64,000 bases of DNA from Nostoc sp. MS1 (GTDB taxonomy: Bacteria > Cyanobacteriota > Cyanobacteriia > Cyanobacteriales > Nostocaceae). Below are positions 59,359 through 64,000 of the stretch, piece by piece. The stretch is taken from assembly GCF_019976755.1 (NCBI RefSeq), contig NZ_AP023443.1:124001-188000 (forward strand), read 5' to 3'. Numbering within the stretch: position 1 is the first letter of the stretch; every line of letters starts with the position of its first letter. A program made the translations under genes and the position numbers. The notes under the pieces were generated by a model. The model did no database searches. It saw nothing but the letters and a program-made list of their open reading frames with translations, and was not told the DNA's origin.

Positions 59359-59642
59359 AATTTCACTGTTAACCGGGAAGTATTATACTTGTCCATTTGC
59401 TCAATTACCTGTTGCTCTGTGGCGATGGCGTAACCGCAAGTTCGTGAGATGGTGTCATTTCGTGTAAAGTGAAATGGTGTCCTACGGATATTAAATACTT
59501 TGCATACAATTACTAAGCGATCGCCTGAAATAAAAACAAGCGATCGCATTTTATTTTGATGCTGATATCGCTCTTTCTTAGTTTGTTCAAGGCTGAATTG
59601 CACCTTTCTTCTGCGTAGCAATTTTTAGTTTCTCTAGTGTTG

Positions 59643-60083
59643 TTACAATCCCTCTTCTGCTGGCAGTTCTAATTCAAACTCAATTCCTTTAAATCTTAAC
59701 CACGCTAGACAAACGGCTAAAGCTATTGATTTTGGTATCCCCTTGTCGCCAGTAACAGCCATGCCTGTACTTCTCTCATCATCGACTAAAGGCTTAATAC
59801 CACAACTCACCATAGTCGGTGTTATCGTTATTTGTGTCACTAATCTTTGTCGGTCGCACTCTGGAAGTAAAAACGCTTCAACATTCCACAATTCGTTCGC
59901 AAAATCCGGCGCTACTCCAAATTCATCAAACCAACGCTCTCGCCTATCTCCTTCAATATCGGCAGGATAATAAAACTCAACTTCAGCTTGAAATTCCTCT
60001 TGGTCAATAAGTTCTATACCTGTTTGCCAGCTTAAAGACTGGGCTACTAGTTTATTCAGTTGTTCATAGCTCGTAATTTTCAT
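59643..60083 (-). CDS. Hypothetical protein
   Basis: 146 residues, acidic, MKITSYEQLNKLVAQSLSWQTGIELIDQEEFQAEVEFYYPADIEGDRRERWFDEFG.... The second half (CGIKPLVDDERSTGMAVTGDKGIPKSIALAVCLAWLRFKGIEF) is reminiscent of small phage proteins. No domain recognised. Confidence 0.6.
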   Translation of the reverse strand: MKITSYEQLNKLVAQSLSWQTGIELIDQEEFQAEVEFYYPADIEGDRRERWFDEFGVAPDFANELWNVEAFLLPECDRQRLVTQITITPTMVSCGIKPLVDDERSTGMAVTGDKGIPKSIALAVCLAWLRFKGIEFELELPAEEGL

Positions 60084-60168
60084 TTTTCAACCTAATGTTT
60101 TTTTATCTAAGCTAACTCTGAACAAATCAAAAATTCGCTTCAAACGTATGCGATCGATCTTCCCAAAC

Positions 60169-60447
60169 TCACGCCGCTAATTCCTCACCACCCCTAAATA
60201 GCATCTCACGCTGCTCAGAAGTAAGCTGACTTATCGGCATATCTAGCAGATCAACAGACTCACACGAAATTTGCGGTTGTTCTTTTAAAGTCTGCACATA
60301 ATAGCATTGACCATTGGAGTGAACGAACTCGACTAGTCTTGTTTCCTGTTGATAAATTCCGTCTTCCAGCAGTTCTAGCCCCAAGCTTTCGCAGCCAGAG
60401 GCTATCTGTGCCATGATTTCGTTTCCTGTAGCGTCGGGCATATTCAA
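60169..60447 (-). CDS. Small hypothetical protein
   Basis: 92 residues, MNMPDATGNEIMAQIASGCESLGLELLEDGIYQQETRLVEFVH.... Mixed alpha/beta, acidic; no family recognised. A start two codons in is possible. Confidence 0.55.
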   Translation of the reverse strand: MNMPDATGNEIMAQIASGCESLGLELLEDGIYQQETRLVEFVHSNGQCYYVQTLKEQPQISCESVDLLDMPISQLTSEQREMLFRGGEELAA

Positions 60448-60601
60448 AATTTTCCATTACACAATGATTGACTTTTTTGACTGTTGTGTATCGCTAACAC
60501 ATAAATATAGTATGCTGTTAACAAAGTGTTATTAGAGTGTTAATTAGATGCTTCTTGCTAGTGCGACCGCTTGTATGGAACCCAAGCGATCGCACTTTTA
60601 T

Positions 60602-61090
60602 CTACACCATCGCTAACTGCCTGATTCCTAGCCGTGATAGCGCATCAGCCGCACTATTGGCGTACTGGTCAGCACCTCTTTCTCTGCTCCTGTATGTCCA
60701 CATTTGACTGAATCTGTGAAACCCGACTATCCCTAGCAAATCACGCCCTTGATAGACTTTTGTGGAGAAGAACAAATAGTCTATCTGCCCATAGTTCAGA
60801 CCGTATTCTGTACAAGCTTGTTTTAACTCGGCTTCCAGTCTTTGGTTCTGCCTGTGGAGGCTCTCTTGAGCATCTAGAGAAGTCTTTTCTTCGGCTACTC
60901 TTTGAGCGAACCAATTGCGCTCGAATGGTAATCGTCCGCCATCGGTCAGTTGTATCCAGACCGTTATTCCGCCTTCTATCCACATGGTGCGGATTTCTTC
61001 AGGGGTGCGTTGGATGATGGTTGCAATGATTTGGCGATCGCGGTCTGTTAGCGGACTTTGGGCTTGCTTGTTGATTGTTGTATATGTCAT
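60602..61090 (-). CDS. Hypothetical protein, first gene of the minus-strand series
   Basis: 162 residues. A helical N-terminal part (LTDRDRQIIATIIQRTPEEIRTMWIEGG) and a Tyr/Gly/Arg-rich end (YRSRERGADQYANSAADALSRLG). No domain recognised. It starts the long series of minus-strand genes 61090-44649. Confidence 0.6.
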   Translation of the reverse strand: MTYTTINKQAQSPLTDRDRQIIATIIQRTPEEIRTMWIEGGITVWIQLTDGGRLPFERNWFAQRVAEEKTSLDAQESLHRQNQRLEAELKQACTEYGLNYGQIDYLFFSTKVYQGRDLLGIVGFHRFSQMWTYRSRERGADQYANSAADALSRLGIRQLAMV

Positions 61091-61115
61091 GATAAAAACC
61101 TTATTTCGATTAAAG

Positions 61116-61157
61116 GGCGGTCGCTGAGTTTACCAGACAGAGCGATCGCCTTTTTTT
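61116..61157 (+). terminator. HIP1 hairpin with T run
   Basis: GGCGGTCGCT (61116-61125) pairs, with one mismatch, with AGCGATCGCC (61141-61150), followed by seven T. It has terminator form on the plus strand, though no plus-strand gene ends nearby. Confidence 0.45.
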
Positions 61158-61613
61158 GCTGATTACGTTGTGGGGTAGCCACAACGCTCTCACTTTCGCT
61201 TTGGCGTAGCCGTTTTAATGTCAGTCAATGCAAGCAGTAATAGTTGAGATGGCGACCCCTTTCAAGCGATCGCTTGTAGCAAAACTTTAATAACCAACAG
61301 CACAAGGCTGTAGAGAGGATTTGTCCTCTGTGCAACCATGTGTTTATGTTCAAAAAGCGATTGCTACTAAGGAGAAGCAATCGCTTTGATTTATTGGGAT
61401 TTTTGCCTTCATTACCAGTTTTTAGACTTGGCGGGTCATCGGAATCATCTCCGGTGGCTTGAGCATTACAAGTTTTTGGCTTCCGGCTGCTTATCCCGGT
61501 GGCTGTTGGTTTTTGGTTTCTTGAAATACGTGTTCCTTTGATTGGTTTGCAAACCCTTGATTGCGTTGGTGCAGGCGGTTTGCTTTTCCTTTGCCCTTAT
61601 TTATTAATATACT
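61158..61613. other. Divergent intergenic region
   Basis: No gene seen. It contains the 18-nt interspersed repeat (61199-61216) and several HIP1 sites, and separates the long minus-strand series from the regulator's operator array. Confidence 0.5.
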
Positions 61614-61688
61614 CTAGTTAACTAGACTTGTCAACTAAGTTAGACTAGTTAACTAGACTAGTTACTATTGACTAGACTAGTTAACTAG
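61614..61688. promoter_or_regulatory. Three palindromic operators at 31-32-bp intervals
   Basis: The perfect palindrome CTAGTTAACTAG occurs at 61614-61625, 61645-61656 and 61677-61688, i.e. three helical turns apart. Between them are imperfect copies (TGTCAACTAAGTTAGA, GACTAGTTACTATTGACTAG). The array ends 30 bp before the ribosome-binding site of the Xre-type gene, where it would cover the promoter. Probable autoregulatory operator. Confidence 0.75.
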
Positions 61689-61717
61689 ATTAGACTAGGC
61701 AACAAGACCAGTAATCT

Positions 61718-61730
61718 AAAGGAGGTGATT
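61718..61730 (+). promoter_or_regulatory. Near-perfect Shine-Dalgarno sequence deciding a TTG start
   Basis: AAAGGAGGTGATT complements the 16S rRNA tail almost fully and lies 4 nt (from the T) to 8 nt (from GGAGG) before TTG 61735. The next ATG, 61753, is too far away. Confidence 0.8.
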
Positions 61731-61734
61731 CAAC

Positions 61735-61980
61735 TTGAGCTTATTGATTTTTATGGATTTAAAGGAGTTGCGCGAGAAAGCTGGTTTGTCAGCTGAACGG
61801 GTAGCAGTGGAGTTGAGCAAATCTGTGTCTACTATTAGATTTTGGGAAGCAGGGACTTATATCCCTAACCTTAGCCCTAGTGAGACATTGCAGCTAATTC
61901 GTCTTTACCAATGCACACTTGAAGAACTAGCTGAATCTTTTATTGAAACACAGCGTAAAAGTGGAAAGAGGAGTGAATAG
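61735..61980 (+). CDS. Xre-family helix-turn-helix regulator
   Basis: 81 residues with a TTG start (MSLLIFMDLKELREKAGL...). LKELREKAGLSAERVAVELSKSVSTIRFWEAGTYIPNLSPSETLQLIRLYQCTLEELAE is a complete lambda-Cro/Xre-type HTH of five helices. The unusual start is set by the strong ribosome-binding site. The palindromic array upstream is the likely target, giving negative autoregulation. No toxin-like partner adjoins it in an obvious way. Confidence 0.88.
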   Translation: MSLLIFMDLKELREKAGLSAERVAVELSKSVSTIRFWEAGTYIPNLSPSETLQLIRLYQCTLEELAESFIETQRKSGKRSE

Positions 61981-62215
61981 AGTTAATTGAATTTATACAT
62001 GAGAGTATAATCATCTGTTTTCACTCTTATTTTTAATTAAGGTCGAAACTCTCTCTCGGACGAATAGCGAAAATACTTGGACTTGAAGGCCAGGACAACA
62101 TAAAATCACTTGCTATTGAAGAGGTTAAAAGCGCATTCAGTGAAATGAATTAATTAAAAGCGATCGCTCCCGGCCAAGAGCGCGATCGCCGTAACTAACC
62201 CATATAGGTATAGCC
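61981..62215. other. Short spacer with coding-like remnant
   Basis: Frame 62045-62152 reads KLSLGRIAKILGLEGQDNIK then SLAIEEVKSAFSEMN and a stop, without a start codon. It may be the decayed tail of a gene. HIP1 sites follow at 62159-62187. Confidence 0.35.
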
Positions 62216-62998
62216 ATGTCTAGCTTACCATTTGAAAAACTGCTTCAAGACAACCCCCAACTATTCACCTCCGAGGGCTTGTCTGCGCTGCTGGTCGATT
62301 GTATTCATCTTAAATACACCCAGCATCATAAATTCACTTACCCGTCATTACTAAAAGACAAAAGCATTTACCCTGCCCTAGCCCAAACGGGTAATCCTGA
62401 CCCGCAGACCGAAAAAATCATCCACCGTTTTAACGCAAGTCCAGCAACTTGGGAGATAAACGGCTGCTTAACAGAACAAGAAGCCTTTGATTTCTTATTT
62501 CTCTACCGCAGAATCAACGACAATATCCACCAACTACAAAAGAACTTGGGCATATCTGGAGTTTGCCTCCGGCACATCGCCATACGCGATCGCCTGTTCT
62601 CTTACCCAGCCGCCGATGATCAGCTGACATTGCTGGAGTGCGATCGCTTAACACTTCAAAATGCAGTCCCAGAAATCATCAAATATTTTCTGCAACTGGT
62701 GGAAATGCCACCGACATATAACCTGTCCTTAGTAGACCAAGACGAGAAAAAAATTCCTGCTAACCCCGCCGCAGTGCAAGAGGCAGCAACCAAAGCAGTA
62801 CGCGCCGAAATTTACGGAGAAAGCTACGAGTGGGTAAAAACTGGGGCTAACTACTGGGAGGGTAGGCACGCTAGTAAAGTTGACCCGGATGAAATTCACC
62901 TGTGCTTGCATCTCGACTGGAACGAAGACGAGTTCATTTTTTTTGACGCACACCACCCCGACCGTGAGCGATGGCCTTGGGGAATAGCGGCTGAGTGA
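62216..62998 (+). CDS. Hypothetical protein
   Basis: 260 residues beginning MSSLPFEKLLQDNPQLFTSEGLSALLVDCI. Helical with an acidic, aromatic C-terminus (EIHLCLHLDWNEDEFIFFDAHHPDRERWPWG). No domain recognised. First of a plus-strand group continuing to the window's end. Confidence 0.6.
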   Translation: MSSLPFEKLLQDNPQLFTSEGLSALLVDCIHLKYTQHHKFTYPSLLKDKSIYPALAQTGNPDPQTEKIIHRFNASPATWEINGCLTEQEAFDFLFLYRRINDNIHQLQKNLGISGVCLRHIAIRDRLFSYPAADDQLTLLECDRLTLQNAVPEIIKYFLQLVEMPPTYNLSLVDQDEKKIPANPAAVQEAATKAVRAEIYGESYEWVKTGANYWEGRHASKVDPDEIHLCLHLDWNEDEFIFFDAHHPDRERWPWGIAAE

Positions 62999-63002
62999 GA
63001 CT

Positions 63003-63113
63003 TTGTTGGTTCATTTCAACCAGTTTCTAAATAATCCACCACAACAAATTAAGAAACGCATCGCCAGCTTGGATACCAAAGCTGTTGATTATCTTTTGGG
63101 GAAGAAAGTATGA
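63003..63113 (+). CDS. Very small coupled ORF
   Basis: 36 residues from TTG: LLVHFNQFLNNPPQQIKKRI..., ending in TGA that overlaps the next ATG (ATGA). It fills the gap between two genes exactly, which supports translation coupling, but no ribosome-binding site is seen and the start is weak. Confidence 0.35.
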   Translation: MLVHFNQFLNNPPQQIKKRIASLDTKAVDYLLGKKV

Positions 63114-63568
63114 CAGAGCAAATTACAGAACTACAAAGATGTTGGTATTTATCTCCGCCCTGGCATGGGGAAATGCCACCTGTTGAGATTCAATTGTGGG
63201 AAAAAGTCTATCTCAAAAGTCTCGAAACCTTCGGTTATTGTTCTGGCATTCAGTGGTGGCGGGATTGTTGGCATTACATTATTGAGATTACTGATGATGC
63301 TGTACACGCCACCAAGCATCAAATTATCGGCACTGGTCGGTTTAAACCTACCAACTTACAAAAACCCGCTTTCAATTTAGGAGATCGCGTGATTCTCACG
63401 TCCTGCTGTAACGCCCCAAGACAGAGGCTAGTCTTGGGAGTTGCACTGGTTCGTGGTGAGTTGGTTTATTTAATCGAAACTATATCCCCAACTCTTCCAC
63501 AAATAGACATGATGCCCCGCAGATTTTCATTGGTGAAGGAAGCAGACTTGGTGCAGGTGATGGTTTGA
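63110..63568 (+). CDS. DUF1392-type hypothetical protein
   Basis: 152 residues. The N-terminal CWYLSPPWHGEMPPVEIQLWEKVYLKSLETFGYCSGIQWWRDCWHY pattern, followed by GDRVILTSCCNAPRQRLVLGVAL and a final DUF-type strand pair, is like the DUF1392 family of Nostocales plasmids and islands. Function unknown. It starts at an ATGA overlap with the preceding small frame. Confidence 0.7.
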   Translation: MTEQITELQRCWYLSPPWHGEMPPVEIQLWEKVYLKSLETFGYCSGIQWWRDCWHYIIEITDDAVHATKHQIIGTGRFKPTNLQKPAFNLGDRVILTSCCNAPRQRLVLGVALVRGELVYLIETISPTLPQIDMMPRRFSLVKEADLVQVMV

Positions 63569-63626
63569 ATTTCTCCACCAGCCCCAGCAGATTTTAACTT
63601 GTTCCCTCAATCACACAACTAACCCT

Positions 63627-64000
63627 ATGTCACAAATCGAAATTGCACAAATCATTGAACAGATAAAACAAGAGATTGAAGTTGACGCATCTGGTAAAGC
63701 TAAAGCCAGCCTTCGAGCAACCGCAAGATTGGCTGGGGTAAGTGCTACAGCAATTCTCAAAACCTTAGATAGTGTTAACCAAGAGCCATCCAAATTAGCT
63801 CAAATGCTTTTAGAATCTGGGTTTGAAGCTGTTAACCTGTTAGGGTGGAAAACTGAAGGCATCCCAGATATGGCGATCGCCATCATTTTAGAATATTACG
63901 GCTTCGATGCGGGACGGTATTGTACAAAACAAGCAAGGTTGGTCTGCCGTTCATTCAACACCATCGGTATCCGCGCTTGGATTCAGGAAAAGTTAGGTTG
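63627..64000 (+). CDS. Hypothetical protein with cyanobacterial plasmid/phage N-terminal domain, 3' end outside window
   Basis: 124 residues visible, MSQIEIAQIIEQIKQEIEVD.... The first part holds an HTH-like ASLRATARLAGVSATAILKTL, then EAVNLLGWKTEGIPDMAIAIILEYYGFDAGRY and AWIQEKLGW. This arrangement recurs at the N-terminus of cyanobacterial antirepressor-like proteins on plasmids and prophages. Likely a DNA-binding regulator; the C-terminal domain is not visible. Confidence 0.65.
   Translation, partial: MSQIEIAQIIEQIKQEIEVDASGKAKASLRATARLAGVSATAILKTLDSVNQEPSKLAQMLLESGFEAVNLLGWKTEGIPDMAIAIILEYYGFDAGRYCTKQARLVCRSFNTIGIRAWIQEKLG

Noticed and set aside
59355..59621. 88-codon minus-strand frame just before the DUF4351-type gene
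   Set aside because: No family, HIP1 repeats inside, and odd basic composition; likely spacer. The 4-bp overlap with the next start is the only support.

Overview
The window looks like accessory DNA, most likely a large plasmid or plasmid-derived island, of a filamentous heterocystous cyanobacterium (Nostoc/Anabaena type). Signs are the abundant GCGATCGC (HIP1) palindromes, an interspersed 18-nt repeat (CTTTGGCGTAGCCGTTTT), cyanobacterial lipopeptide genes, a zinc-ribbon Ser/Thr kinase, DUF4351 and DUF1392-type proteins and Ycf35/Ycf46 homologues. I see no rRNA, tRNA, ribosomal-protein gene or CRISPR array, and no replication initiator I recognise.

Layout. 1-8922 (minus): start of a lipopeptide pathway. 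A fatty-acyl-AMP ligase with carrier domain, a P450 and a PKS/aminotransferase/condensation megasynthase (running off the left edge) would build and load a beta-amino fatty acid. 8977-10800: A+T-rich spacer with palindromes, a MITE-like unit, a group II intron relic and an HNH gene. 10819-12750: an intact IS1634-type element that truncates a methyltransferase/strawberry-notch helicase gene, which also has an in-frame TGA. 15900-18650: plasmid partition locus, with parA, a small partner gene and a seven-copy array of a 14-bp palindrome. 19195-28390: a membrane-tethered kinase, two nuclease/recombinase genes, a Tat-exported GMC oxidoreductase and a leucyl-tRNA synthetase paralogue that lacks the editing domain. 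28400-32440: IS remnants, phased 11-bp repeats and small unknown genes.

32483-40333 (minus): a PD-(D/E)XK membrane nuclease, a BRO-N protein, a FtsK/HerA-like ATPase with small membrane proteins, then coiled-coil proteins. This looks like a transfer, packaging or partition machine. 40466-44640: a plus-strand trio with a GNAT acetyltransferase, a minus-strand RtcB RNA ligase, a frameshifted small gene and a small gene with a good terminator. 44649-61090 (minus): a long series of small genes of plasmid/phage character that includes a WGR protein, a Ycf46-like AAA ATPase, a DUF2997 protein, two tandem Ycf35/DUF1257 paralogues and a gene split by a complete group II intron. A TnpB transposon sits in the same stretch. 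61614-64000 (plus): an Xre-type regulator behind three phased operators, then unknown genes and a DUF1392-type protein.

Most interesting: the editing-less LeuRS with an unresolved start, the higher-order partition array, the phase-0 group II intron in a conserved gene, the AAA/DUF1257/DUF2997 module sharing the replicon with RtcB and WGR proteins, and the two sets of helically phased operators. All family assignments are from reading motifs by eye; no database search was run.
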